Both the position numbers and the translations under genes were made by a program. The notes beneath the pieces are model-generated. The model did not search any database. It saw nothing but the letters and a program-made list of their open reading frames with translations, and had not been told where the DNA came from. Of a stretch of 64,000 nt of DNA, positions 52,718-62,094 are shown in pieces. Source of the stretch: Dawidia soli (GTDB lineage Bacteria > Bacteroidota > Bacteroidia > Cytophagales > Cyclobacteriaceae); assembly GCF_018598185.1 (NCBI RefSeq), contig NZ_JAHESC010000011.1, forward strand, positions 100,188 through 164,187. The letters are read 5' to 3'. How positions within the stretch are numbered: position 1 is the stretch's first letter; every line of letters starts with the position of its first letter.

Positions 52718-53752
52718 ATGTCAAAAACTAAATTAGAGTACATCTGGCTTGACGGATATGTTCCCACCCAAAGCCTGCGCAGCAAAACCAAGATCGTTCG
52801 CGATTTCGACGGCAAGCTGGAGAGCTGCCCCATGTGGTGTTTCGACGGTAGCTCTACCGAGCAGGCACCCGGAGGCTCTTCCGACTGTCTGCTCAAGCCT
52901 GTGGCGATCTTCCCCGACCCGGCACGCAAAAATGCATACCTGGTCATGAACGAGGTGTTGAGCCCCGATGGCACACCGCACCCTTCCAACGGCCGTGCAC
53001 TGATCGATGACGACGATAACGACTTCTGGTTTGGCTTCGAGCAGGAATACTTCCTGTGGAATCCCGAAACCAATAAGCCGCTGGGCTTCCCGACCAGCGG
53101 ATATCCGGCGCCGCAAGGCCCCTACTATTGCTCTGTCGGCGCGAAGAATGCCTTCGGCCGCGACATCGTAGAAGAGCACCTCGACTATTGTATCGATGCG
53201 GGCATCAACGTAGAAGGTATAAACTCGGAAGTGGCCACGGGCCAGTGGGAGTTCCAGGTCTTTGCAAAAGGCGCAAAGTCTGCCGGCGACCAGGTGTGGG
53301 TAGCGCGCTACCTGCTGGAGCGCACGGCGGAGAAATACGGCGTGTCGATCAACTGGCACTGCAAGCCGCTGGGCGCCACCGACTGGAACGGCTCCGGCAT
53401 GCATGCAAACTTCTCGAACGGACTGCTGCGCAACGCCGGCTCAAAAGATATATATGATCAGGTGTGCCAGTCGTTTGCCCCGGTGGTAAAAGAGCACATC
53501 GCCGTATACGGCGCCGACAACCACCTGCGCCTGACGGGCAAACACGAAACACAATCGATCGACAAGTTCTCGTATGGTGTTTCTGACCGCGGCGCGTCTA
53601 TCCGCATTCCCATTGCTACCGTAGAGAACGGCTGGAAAGGCTGGCTGGAAGACAGAAGGCCTAACTCTGCCGCAGACCCGTACAAGGTCGCTGCGCGTAT
53701 TATCAAGACTGTAAAATCCGTTCCGGAGTATGCCACAACGAACGGACACTAA
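52718..53752 (+). CDS. Type II glutamine synthetase (eukaryote-like GSII)
   Basis: The product has 344 residues from ATG 52718; a GTG/ATG further upstream is not needed. It starts with LEYIWLDGYVPTQSLRSKTK and has the beta-grasp and catalytic domains with WCFDGSSTEQA, FGFEQEYFLW, the ATP/glutamate site DATDWNGSGMHANFS-like segment (here GATDWNGSGMHANFS), and RGASIRIPIATVENGWKG near the end. GSII proteins of about 350 residues are the plant/animal type and occur in a few bacteria. It combines ammonium and glutamate into glutamine using the nitrogen imported by amt. No adenylylation site of the GSI kind is present. Confidence 0.93.
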   Translation: MSKTKLEYIWLDGYVPTQSLRSKTKIVRDFDGKLESCPMWCFDGSSTEQAPGGSSDCLLKPVAIFPDPARKNAYLVMNEVLSPDGTPHPSNGRALIDDDDNDFWFGFEQEYFLWNPETNKPLGFPTSGYPAPQGPYYCSVGAKNAFGRDIVEEHLDYCIDAGINVEGINSEVATGQWEFQVFAKGAKSAGDQVWVARYLLERTAEKYGVSINWHCKPLGATDWNGSGMHANFSNGLLRNAGSKDIYDQVCQSFAPVVKEHIAVYGADNHLRLTGKHETQSIDKFSYGVSDRGASIRIPIATVENGWKGWLEDRRPNSAADPYKVAARIIKTVKSVPEYATTNGH

Positions 53753-53780
53753 GATCTTTCAGGGCGTCTGGTTGTAGTTT

Positions 53781-53812
53781 GGAGCCGGGCAGAAATGCCC
53801 GGCTTCTTTTTT
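53781..53812 (+). terminator. Terminator after glutamine synthetase
   Basis: AGCCGGGC-agaaat-GCCCGGCT followed by a T-rich tail. It is preceded by GGCGTCTGGTTGT (53763-53775), identical to the sequence before the terminator at 49505. Confidence 0.8.
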
Positions 53813-53813
53813 A

Positions 53814-54641
53814 TTATACACCGCAGAAGGCATTGAAGCCCCCGTCTACCGGCACGTTTACGCCTGTTACAAACGCGGCCGCGTCTGAGCACAGCCACAC
53901 GAGTGTACCGATCAGCTCTTCGGGGCGGCCGAAGCGGGCAAAGGGCGTCTGGTTGATCGCCGCCTGACCACGGGCGGTATAGCTGCCGTCGGCGTTTGTC
54001 AGCAGGGTCCTGTTCTGTTCGGTTATAAAGAAGCCCGGCGAAATGGCATTTACGCGCAGGCCTTCACCAAATTTCTTTGCCATTTCTACCGCCAGCCATT
54101 GCGTGAAGTTATCAATACCGGCTTTGGCGGCAGAGTAGCCCACCACGCGGGTAATGGGACGGAACGACGACATCGATGCGATGTTGATCACCACTCCGCT
54201 ACGGCGTGCAGCCATGTCTTTTGAAAATACCTGCGACGGCAACACGGTACCCAGCAGGTTCAGGTCCACCACTTGCTGAAAAGCATCGATGTCGAGGTCG
54301 AAGAAGTTTTTGTCGGGTGCTATTACGGCGCCGGCCATGTTTCCACCGGCCGCGTTGACGAGTATATCGACGGTACCAAATTCTTTTATCACCTGCTCAT
54401 AGGCGGCTTCGAGCTGGTCGCGTTGCAATACGTCGGCGCCTACACCGAGGGCCTTGCCCCTCGCGGCCCGCAGCTCCTTTGCGATATCGTCGGCAGCATC
54501 TTTACGACGCCCGAGAATGACGACCGCCGCGCCCGCCGCGCTCAGCCCTTTTACCATGGCTTGTCCCAGCACACCCGTGCCGCCGGTCACTACGGCGGTT
54601 TTGCCCGCCAGTGAGAAAAGTTGATTGGTTTGCAAATTCAT
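53814..54641 (-). CDS. SDR-family oxidoreductase (fructuronate reductase-like)
   Basis: The product has 275 residues of the classical SDR type: TGGTGVLGQAMVKGL for cofactor binding, VNAAGGNMAG, the catalytic serine/tyrosine/lysine in INIASMSSFRP and YSAAKAGIDNFTQW, and PVDGGFNAFCGV at the end. The closest described groups are D-mannonate/fructuronate oxidoreductases and gluconate 5-dehydrogenase-like enzymes of glycan catabolism. It lies 41 bp downstream of a DUF6807 gene on the same strand and close to the PUL, fitting a sugar-acid role. Confidence 0.85.
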   Translation of the reverse strand: MNLQTNQLFSLAGKTAVVTGGTGVLGQAMVKGLSAAGAAVVILGRRKDAADDIAKELRAARGKALGVGADVLQRDQLEAAYEQVIKEFGTVDILVNAAGGNMAGAVIAPDKNFFDLDIDAFQQVVDLNLLGTVLPSQVFSKDMAARRSGVVINIASMSSFRPITRVVGYSAAKAGIDNFTQWLAVEMAKKFGEGLRVNAISPGFFITEQNRTLLTNADGSYTARGQAAINQTPFARFGRPEELIGTLVWLCSDAAAFVTGVNVPVDGGFNAFCGV

Positions 54642-54682
54642 TGCTGCTCTGTTTCTGTATGCTGATTATATACCTTGCCTGG

Positions 54683-55732
54683 CTACCGCTTCGCAAAGTC
54701 GCCGGCCAGTGCATCGATCGCTGTCGCCGAAAGCGTGCTGCCTTCATGCACCACCACGCGGTACTTCAGGCTGACGGTCTCGCCTTTCTTCAAGGTGAGG
54801 TTCAGTTCTTCCTTGCCTTCGCTAAAGATCTTCTGGCCAAGCGGGTTCGCGGCAAACAGGCCGTAGCCCCGCGCATGCCAGTACGTAGGATACCCTACAT
54901 TCTTCGGATGATCGATCATGACAATGGAGATCTCTTTTCCCGCTGTCTTTCCGTTCAGCGCCGTCCATACCGAGCGCTTGCCCCAGGCAGCATCGCCGCG
55001 TACGCCTTCCTTATTTACATACATGCCGGTAACACCCTCGGAGTCCATTTTCCTGACAGTCGTGACATTACCTTGCGCATCCACAAAACTATCTTCCTGG
55101 TTGGAGGGCATTTCAAGCGAGCGGGCCACCCGCAGACCGAGCAAGCCATCTTTTACATCTTTAAACACCACCTGGTCGGCACGGGCCTTGAGCGTACAGG
55201 CACGATCGATGACGAGGCTCTTGTTCTCTACGTGGAACGTGTAGGTCGTGATCTCTTCCAGCAATACATTTCCATTGATGTCCACCCAGTGGCTCAGCGT
55301 TTCGATCTTCGCTTCGGGTTTTCCCTGGTGCACCTGGGTGTTCGCGCCGAGCAGGCGTTGATGGCGGATGGATCCATACTTCGGTTTCTTATCGGCGGCG
55401 ATGGCATCGCTGTTGTTCCAGAAATCAAGACCGTTTACACTTTCATAGTTCAGCCACAAGCCTACGTGGTGCGGGTGATCGGTGCGTTCGCCGGCGCGCG
55501 GCGCCACGGGGTATCCCCGGGTAATGGTCGTGCCCGATACCGTCCTGATGGGATACAGCACCGGCTTTTCGGTCGAGTCGAAATAACAATAGGCCGTCAG
55601 CAATTTGCCGTCGTACCATACTTCCACCTTCTTCTTCGCGTCCTGGCGGACAAGCGAAAAGCCCGGTGTTTGAGCAAACGTATGGGCCATGGCGCACAGC
55701 AGCATGGCTCCGAGCAGACATCCTTTTATCAT
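54683..55732 (-). CDS. DUF6807 (PmoA-like) secreted protein
   Basis: The product has 349 residues. A signal peptide (AMLLCAMAHTFAQ) precedes a beta-rich fold with the conserved DHPHHVGLWLNYESVNGLDF, WVDINGNVLLEEITTYTFHV and DHPKNVGYPTYWHARGYGLF. The histidine-rich core suggests metal or sugar handling; the family is common in Bacteroidota beside glycan-degradation genes and has no settled enzyme activity. It is the first of a two-gene unit with the SDR gene downstream. Confidence 0.82.
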   Translation of the reverse strand: MIKGCLLGAMLLCAMAHTFAQTPGFSLVRQDAKKKVEVWYDGKLLTAYCYFDSTEKPVLYPIRTVSGTTITRGYPVAPRAGERTDHPHHVGLWLNYESVNGLDFWNNSDAIAADKKPKYGSIRHQRLLGANTQVHQGKPEAKIETLSHWVDINGNVLLEEITTYTFHVENKSLVIDRACTLKARADQVVFKDVKDGLLGLRVARSLEMPSNQEDSFVDAQGNVTTVRKMDSEGVTGMYVNKEGVRGDAAWGKRSVWTALNGKTAGKEISIVMIDHPKNVGYPTYWHARGYGLFAANPLGQKIFSEGKEELNLTLKKGETVSLKYRVVVHEGSTLSATAIDALAGDFAKR

Positions 55733-55825
55733 AGAATAACTTGTTTTTGACCTAATCTAACGTTTTCGGCCACCAATTATACTAAAATAATAGCGAGGGG
55801 GACACACAGGGGATGAACGGAGCAT

Positions 55826-55863
55826 AAAAAAAAGAAACAGCCCATCCGAATGGATGGGCTGTT
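55826..55863 (-). terminator. Terminator of the PUL operon
   Basis: AACAGCCCATCC-gaat-GGATGGGCTGTT, a perfect 12-bp stem, followed on the minus strand by a T-run. It lies 26 bp after the stop of the glycan-binding lipoprotein gene. Confidence 0.88.
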
Positions 55864-55888
55864 GAATGCATTGGGAACGGTACCGGTG

Positions 55889-57253
55889 TTATTCTGGAAT
55901 TACATAGTGAAATGCAAACCACTCATCTTTGGCAACGTCATAGCTTGTTCCAAACCAGATGCCCTTTTCAGCGGTCGCATCCGGGAAAGCTTTTACAACC
56001 TTGAGCGTCGTAGCAGACGGAGTCATCCAGCTGCCTGGGTTTTGCAGCAACAGGCCATCTGTCAATGTGATCTCGTTTGTTTCTTCGTTGATCGCAAAGG
56101 TGCCCTCGGTCAATGCACCGTCCTGGTAACGGCTATACTTCATGCCCAGGCGTTCGAAGCGGATCCACGCGCCGTCTACGGCGGCGTCCCAGCTGTCGTT
56201 CCAGCCCCAGTCGCGTGAGCTGGCGTGACCTGTGGTCCAACCGCGGCCTTTACCGATCCAGTCTACCGGGTTGCCGGCGGCATCGAGCACCCACGTCTGC
56301 GATTGTCCCGGACCACCGGCCAGCAGCGTCAGCAGCTCGCCCGCGCCAAACTTCGGATCAAAGCCTTCATCGGGCGGTAGCGGACCGCTGGGCACCCAGT
56401 TGTCAGAGTATTCCTTCGAAATGAAATTGTACGTAATAAGCGCTGGACCTTCTCCATCGACATCCCGGTCGCGCAGAACGCCGAGCTGCATGGCATCTTC
56501 GGTCAACGACAACACTACATAGTTTTGCCAGTCGCTGATACCCGTTAACCCGTTCTTTGCGGGTTTATAGCCGCGCAAAATGGTGGCATCGTTGATCGTC
56601 AGCATCATCGTATTTGTATTGAGGGTGTACGTACCCACCTCCTCAATACCACCCTCCATGGGTTTGGTGGCGTGGAAACCCGCACCGTTTTTCAGGTCGA
56701 ACGTCATGACACCATAGTCACCGTCAAGCATCACGCCCGGGTACACATCGGTTAATCCCGGTGCCCACCACAGTGTGGAATGATTGGCGGGATCGTAGAA
56801 CGAAATCGGACCGGAAAAGAATTTAGCGTCCGTATCCAACACCCAGGCTTTTTCGTTACCGGCGCCACCGCTCAACAGCGTCCAGGTAGGGTCGTTGACG
56901 TAGGTCAGGTTGTCTTCCGTTACCTCGATCGTTGTAGGATCCAGCGTCACAAGACCGCCGGCTGTCATAACCGAAAAGTTGATTGTGTAAGTACCTTTAA
57001 AGGGGTAGTGCACCGTATCGACAGCACGTGTCGATTTGCCCGTTCCATAATCCCACATCGAGATCGTGCCGGGCGTCGAGTTGGTCAGGATAACGGTGTT
57101 ACCACCGGCATCGATGTTCAACGCCTGTGTTACATCAAACGTGATCTGCGATTTATCCAGCTTGCTGCCCAGATTGTGATCGTCGTCCTGGCATGACGTG
57201 GCCAGGAACAAGATGCCTAGTAGCGCATAAAGTATGGTTTGTATCTTTTTCAT
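55889..57253 (-). CDS. Surface glycan-binding lipoprotein with PKD-like domain
   Basis: The product has 454 residues. A lipobox LFLATSC is followed by acidic residues QDDDHN that favour export to the cell surface in Bacteroidota. The first 100 residues form a PKD-like domain (ITFDVTQALNIDAGGNTVIL, VHYPFKGTYTINFSVMTAGG). The remainder carries two lobes with similar starts (WTLLSGGAGNEKAWVLD and LTLLAGGPGQSQTWVLDAAG), so the protein is an internal duplication. It sits third in the SusC-SusD operon, the usual place for a surface glycan-binding protein. No catalytic motif was seen. Confidence 0.78.
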   Translation of the reverse strand: MKKIQTILYALLGILFLATSCQDDDHNLGSKLDKSQITFDVTQALNIDAGGNTVILTNSTPGTISMWDYGTGKSTRAVDTVHYPFKGTYTINFSVMTAGGLVTLDPTTIEVTEDNLTYVNDPTWTLLSGGAGNEKAWVLDTDAKFFSGPISFYDPANHSTLWWAPGLTDVYPGVMLDGDYGVMTFDLKNGAGFHATKPMEGGIEEVGTYTLNTNTMMLTINDATILRGYKPAKNGLTGISDWQNYVVLSLTEDAMQLGVLRDRDVDGEGPALITYNFISKEYSDNWVPSGPLPPDEGFDPKFGAGELLTLLAGGPGQSQTWVLDAAGNPVDWIGKGRGWTTGHASSRDWGWNDSWDAAVDGAWIRFERLGMKYSRYQDGALTEGTFAINEETNEITLTDGLLLQNPGSWMTPSATTLKVVKAFPDATAEKGIWFGTSYDVAKDEWFAFHYVIPE

Positions 57254-57277
57254 ATCGAATGCTTGTTTAGGCGGGCC

Positions 57278-58873
57278 TTACCAGCCTTCGTTTTGTTTCA
57301 ATACATTGTTCGACAGGGTGATCTGCGTGTACGGTATCTGTTGCAGTCCCTTGGTCAGCTGAATATTCGCCGCCAGGATCTTTTTGTCGGCCGCAACGCC
57401 GCCGTTCAATACCGATACCGATGTAGCGATAGCGTTGGCCGCTACGTCAACGCCCTGGCGCAGCAGGTCCCAGTAACGAATGCCTTCTCCCGCAAACTCC
57501 AGGCGGCGTTCGTTCATGATGTTGGTCTGGGTAACCGCCAGCGGCGTAAAGTTGTCTTTATAAGCCCGGCGGCGCACGTCGTCAAAATACGTTTGCGCAT
57601 TGGCACTGCCCAGCTCGGCCGCCATCAGCAGCACGTCCGCATACCGTATCGAAGTATAATCCTGGTATTGGCCGATCATGAAGTTAAAGCCACCCTTCTC
57701 TACAGCAATGCTGTTTCCGTCTTCATCTACCATAGGTGAATACTTCTTATTGTAGTAGCCGGTGTATTCGCGCTGGCCTTCCTGGTTGGTGAAGTCCAGT
57801 TCTTCGTCTGCAATCGAGATGATCGTGGCAAAGCGGCGGGTATCGTTCTCGTCGTAGGCATCCCACAGCGACTTTGTTACCGTGGCACCGCCCCAGCCGT
57901 TCCCATACGGATAGATAAATTGCTCGCGCATGCCGGTCATGACCATCCAGTGGTTACCATCGGTGTTCCCGGAGTAGTCGCTGGTATAGGTATATTTTAT
58001 CGCAAACACGGTCTCGATGTTGTCTTCACCCGCGTAGTTCAGCAGCGAAGCCGCCGGCCAGAGGTTGGCAAAGTCCGATACGAGGGCATGGCCACTGTTC
58101 GTGATCAGGTCTTCCAGGTAGGCCAGGGCTTCCGCCTTGCTCACAACGCCCGCCAGATCGTTTTGGCCGTAGTAGCCGGTGTAGTACAGGTATACACGCG
58201 CCAGCAATGCTTCCGCCGCCCACTTGGTAACACGGCCTCGCTCGGCAGCAGGCTGCGCGGCGTAGGTTACGGTTTCCATATTGTCGGCCGCGAATTTCAG
58301 GTCTTCGGCAATGACTTTATAGACCTCGGTGGGATCTGCCTGTTGCAGGTTCTCTTCCGACGGCGCGGTCAACAGCGGAATGCTGCCCCAAAGACGCACC
58401 ATGTCAAAATACAGGTACGCGCGCAGGAAGCGAGCTTCCGACTCGTAGGTCGCACGCAGCCCGTCCGGATCGGTGCCCCACTCTATCTGATCCATCTTGC
58501 CGATCAGCATGTTGCAGCGGTAAATGGCTTTGTAGTACGCGATCCAGTTGAGGTTGAACATGTTCTGGTCGGCCGGCGAGCGCAGCTTGTCAAACTCGTC
58601 GATCATCTGGTAGCCAAACTGGTCGGATGCACCGGTGCCGCCGAAACTGTTGTCGGAAAATATTTCCGAACCTACCGGCAGGCTGACACCCTCGGCCCAC
58701 ACGGTTTGCAGACCGTCGTAGCAACCCACGAGCGCGGTATACGCGTCCTTCGGTGTCTTGTAAAAGTTCGATTCCGTGGCGACGGTAACCGGCTCGCTGT
58801 CCAGGAAGTCGCTGCAGGCACTGATGGTTGCCGCCGCGATGAACATTAATAGATATACACTAAATTTCTTCAT
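57278..58873 (-). CDS. SusD/RagB-family nutrient-binding lipoprotein
   Basis: The product has 531 residues from ATG 58873 (a TTG at 58882 would add three). The lipobox is AATISAC followed by SDFLDSEP. SusD features are the TPR-like helices (YTALVGCYDGLQTVWAEG, FLRAYLYFDMVRLWGSIPLL), the conserved AEALLARVYLYYTGYYGQ and the C-terminal RRLEFAGEGIRYWDLLRQG. It caps the SusC transporter and captures the glycan outside the cell. It is encoded 12 bp after SusC. Confidence 0.95.
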   Translation of the reverse strand: MKKFSVYLLMFIAAATISACSDFLDSEPVTVATESNFYKTPKDAYTALVGCYDGLQTVWAEGVSLPVGSEIFSDNSFGGTGASDQFGYQMIDEFDKLRSPADQNMFNLNWIAYYKAIYRCNMLIGKMDQIEWGTDPDGLRATYESEARFLRAYLYFDMVRLWGSIPLLTAPSEENLQQADPTEVYKVIAEDLKFAADNMETVTYAAQPAAERGRVTKWAAEALLARVYLYYTGYYGQNDLAGVVSKAEALAYLEDLITNSGHALVSDFANLWPAASLLNYAGEDNIETVFAIKYTYTSDYSGNTDGNHWMVMTGMREQFIYPYGNGWGGATVTKSLWDAYDENDTRRFATIISIADEELDFTNQEGQREYTGYYNKKYSPMVDEDGNSIAVEKGGFNFMIGQYQDYTSIRYADVLLMAAELGSANAQTYFDDVRRRAYKDNFTPLAVTQTNIMNERRLEFAGEGIRYWDLLRQGVDVAANAIATSVSVLNGGVAADKKILAANIQLTKGLQQIPYTQITLSNNVLKQNEGW

Positions 58874-58885
58874 AATTCGCAAGCA

Positions 58886-61800
58886 TTAGAATTTAACATT
58901 CAAACCGAGCAGGAATGTGCGCGGGCGCGGATAGTAGCCCAGGTCGATGCCCGACGAGAATTTGTCGCGCTCGCCGTTGTCGATTCCGTAGCCGATCTCG
59001 GGATCCATACCCGTATACTTCGTGAACGTATACACGTTCAGGACGGAAGCATACAGACGCACCTGGCTGAGGTATTTTTTCTTCATCAGGTTACTAAGAT
59101 CATACCCCAACGTAACGTTGTTGAGACGCAGGTAGTCGCCGTTTTGTATGTACAGGTCGGAGAAGTTGGTCCAGTTACGGTTGTCGTCCGTTACACGCGG
59201 AATGGTGTTGGACGAACCCGGTCCGTGCCAACGGTCCAGGATGGCCGTGGTATAATTTGCATACTGGCTGGACTGGTTACGATACGACTGCACGATCTGG
59301 TTGCCGGCTACGCCACTGGCCTGCACCGACAAGTCAAAGCCCTTGTAGTTTGCCGACACCGCAAAGCCGAACGTATAATCGGGGAGCGGGTTGCCGATCT
59401 CGTGTCTGTCGCCGTTGTCGATCACACCGTTGTCGTCGCGGTCCACGTAACGCACGTCCCCCGGGCGTGCATTAGGCTGAATAACGCTGCCTTCTGAATT
59501 CCGGTAAGACTGTACCTCTTCTTCTGTTTGGAATATGCCCGCCGTAGACAGCCCCCAGAAGTAACCGATGGGATGCCCGTTCTCAGCCCGGTAGAATTCG
59601 AGCGCGTTATTGTAGAGCTGGTTGTCAGAACCGTGAATGATGCCGTCGGCCGTCGGGATCTGGCCCACGCGGTTACGGTTATAGGCACCGTTGGCGCTGA
59701 CGGTATACCGCAGCTCGCCCACGCTGTTGTTATACGCCACCGCCAGCTCGACTCCCGTGTTCTTCACATTACCACCGTTGATCACGGGCGGCAGCGCACC
59801 GGCCGTTGCGAGTACGGGCGCGGTGATCAGCCAGTCTTTGGTCGTTTTCTTATACCAGTCAAACGTTACGTTCAGCTTGCCGGTCAGGAACTGTGCATCA
59901 AAGCCGATGTCTGTCTGCTCAGATGTTTCCCATTTCAGATCAGGGTTACCCAGCCGGCTGGGATATCCTCCTGGAACCAGCGCGCCTTTGCCCTCTTCCG
60001 GGCCAAAGATATAGTTTACGTTCAGGAAAGTGATCGGTGTGAGATACTGGTACGCCATGGCATTCTGGTTACCCACCTGTCCCCAGCTGGCACGCAGCTT
60101 CAGGTTGTTAACCCAGGTCTGGTCTTGCATGAACGTTTCATTGCTCAGTACCCAGCCTGCAGACACCGACGGGAAATATCCCCAGCGGTTTGCCGCGTCG
60201 AACTTCGAGGAGCCGTCCACGCGAAATGTCGCATTTAGCAGGTATGTCTCTTTGAAATTATAGTTCAAACGGCCAAAGTACGACAGACGCTGCTCATCAA
60301 AGATCAGCGGGCCTTCCGCATTGCCCCGGTCCGTCGGACCGCCACCGAGTGTCAGGACCGTAGAGGCATTTGACAACCAACCATACTTCAGCCCATCCAG
60401 GGCACTGCCGGTCTTGATGCCCCAGATACCGGAGCGATCGTATTGATAGGCCGAGGTACCCACCATCACATCGAAGCGATGTTCTGTATTGATGTCAAAA
60501 CCATAGCTGATCAGGTTATCCCAGATAAGCGTGCGACCCTTGCCCATATATTGGTCGACCTTGCTCACGTTGTTGAACGAATAGATGGAGAGCTTAAACT
60601 CCGGTGTATAGGCGCGGGTCTCTTCACCGAAATAATCCAGGCCCAGGCTGGTACGGAACTTCAGGCCCTTCAGAGGCTCTACTTGCAGGTATACATCACC
60701 GAGGACCCGCTGGTTATTTTTACGATTCTGGTTGTTGTACACCATTTCCGCATAGGGGTTGGCTTCCGAGCCGCCCGTCCAGCTGGCATCGCTGTTGTCA
60801 AAGAAATTGCCCTGGTCGTCGTACATCGGCACGAAGGGGCTGGTATTAAATGCTCCGCGAAGCGTGTTATTATATTGGTTCCCTACACCCACGCCGTTGT
60901 TGTTTATGTACGCGAAGGTCAGGTGCTGGCCCAATGTGATGAGGTCTTTGTAGAGCTTGTGCTCGGTGTTAATGCGGAAGTTGTATCGTTCATAATACGA
61001 CAGACCGCGGCCACCCATGATACCTTCTTGCGACTGGTATGCCAGTGAGGCCGAGTATATCGAGCTTTCGGTGCCGCCGGTTGCGCCCAACGCATAGTTC
61101 TGGGTAACGGCATCCTCCACAAACATTTCGTCCAGCCAGTCGGTTCCATTGCCCAGGGCAGCGATCTCCTCGTCGGTGAAGACGATGGACTTGCCTGAAT
61201 TCACCGCCGACTCGTTCATGATCGACGCATATTCGCGTGCGTTGAGCATATCTACCTGGCGTGCCACTTTCTGTACACCGTAGAACGCATCGAACGTCAA
61301 CTGCGCGCGTGCGCCGGCTTTCCCGCGTTTGGTGGTGATCAGCACTACGCCGTTGGCGGCTTGCGAACCATAGATCGCAGCCGAAGCAGCGTCTTTCAAT
61401 ACGTCGATGGATTCGATGTCGGCGTTGTTGAGATAGGTGATATCCGTTGTTAATACACCGTCTACTACGTAAAGAGGATTACCGTTGCCTACCGTTCCCA
61501 AACCGCGGATGGTGACCTTGAGCGGCTCGCCGGGCTGCCCCGACGTAGAGGCTATTTGCACCCCAGGCGCCTGGCCTTGTAGTGCCTGCAGGGCATTGGT
61601 GGTACTCATCTTTTGCAGGTCGTCGCCTTTTACGCGCAGGTTGGCGCCCGTATTCAGGGCTTTTTTCTGCTCGCCGTAGCCCACCACGACGATCTCGTCG
61701 AGGGTCGCCATGTCTTCTGCCAGTGTCACGGCTATCTTCGTCTGGTTGCCAACGGGCACTTCAGTCGTTTTATAGCCGATAAAGGATATCACCAGCACGT

Positions 61801-62017
61801 CGGTCGGCGCTGCCTCCAATGTAAAAGCACCGTCTACACCGGCCGTGGTGCCGTAGGCGGTTCCTTTTACCAGGATATTCACCCCCGGCAGCGGCGTACC
61901 GGTTTCATCTGTGATCGTTCCTGTAATCACCTGCTTCTGCGCGTACGCCGTGGTAAGGCCCGCCAGAAGAAAGCATACAGAAGCAAACCACAGGCTTCGG
62001 TAGATTTGTTTCATCAT
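58886..62017 (-). CDS. SusC/RagA-family TonB-dependent receptor
   Basis: The product has 1043 residues; translation may begin at either of two adjacent ATGs. A signal peptide ends at AYAQ. A carboxypeptidase-regulatory-like domain lies at about residues 28-110 (VITGTITDETGTPLPGVNIL). The SusC TonB box/plug start follows (DEIVVVGYGEQKKALNTGAN), then the plug (VTIRGLGTVGNGNPLYVVDG, IEVLKDAAS-type segment SIDVLKDAASAAIYGSQAA) and a 22-strand barrel ending RTFLLGLNVKF. It imports the oligosaccharide caught by SusD with TonB energy. Confidence 0.96.
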   Translation of the reverse strand: MMKQIYRSLWFASVCFLLAGLTTAYAQKQVITGTITDETGTPLPGVNILVKGTAYGTTAGVDGAFTLEAAPTDVLVISFIGYKTTEVPVGNQTKIAVTLAEDMATLDEIVVVGYGEQKKALNTGANLRVKGDDLQKMSTTNALQALQGQAPGVQIASTSGQPGEPLKVTIRGLGTVGNGNPLYVVDGVLTTDITYLNNADIESIDVLKDAASAAIYGSQAANGVVLITTKRGKAGARAQLTFDAFYGVQKVARQVDMLNAREYASIMNESAVNSGKSIVFTDEEIAALGNGTDWLDEMFVEDAVTQNYALGATGGTESSIYSASLAYQSQEGIMGGRGLSYYERYNFRINTEHKLYKDLITLGQHLTFAYINNNGVGVGNQYNNTLRGAFNTSPFVPMYDDQGNFFDNSDASWTGGSEANPYAEMVYNNQNRKNNQRVLGDVYLQVEPLKGLKFRTSLGLDYFGEETRAYTPEFKLSIYSFNNVSKVDQYMGKGRTLIWDNLISYGFDINTEHRFDVMVGTSAYQYDRSGIWGIKTGSALDGLKYGWLSNASTVLTLGGGPTDRGNAEGPLIFDEQRLSYFGRLNYNFKETYLLNATFRVDGSSKFDAANRWGYFPSVSAGWVLSNETFMQDQTWVNNLKLRASWGQVGNQNAMAYQYLTPITFLNVNYIFGPEEGKGALVPGGYPSRLGNPDLKWETSEQTDIGFDAQFLTGKLNVTFDWYKKTTKDWLITAPVLATAGALPPVINGGNVKNTGVELAVAYNNSVGELRYTVSANGAYNRNRVGQIPTADGIIHGSDNQLYNNALEFYRAENGHPIGYFWGLSTAGIFQTEEEVQSYRNSEGSVIQPNARPGDVRYVDRDDNGVIDNGDRHEIGNPLPDYTFGFAVSANYKGFDLSVQASGVAGNQIVQSYRNQSSQYANYTTAILDRWHGPGSSNTIPRVTDDNRNWTNFSDLYIQNGDYLRLNNVTLGYDLSNLMKKKYLSQVRLYASVLNVYTFTKYTGMDPEIGYGIDNGERDKFSSGIDLGYYPRPRTFLLGLNVKF

Positions 62018-62094
62018 AGGTTAATTTGGTTTATGGTTATTTCGATTGAGTATATCTCCAATTCCCCTGCGGGAAGTGAATTCAGCTTCCCGGG

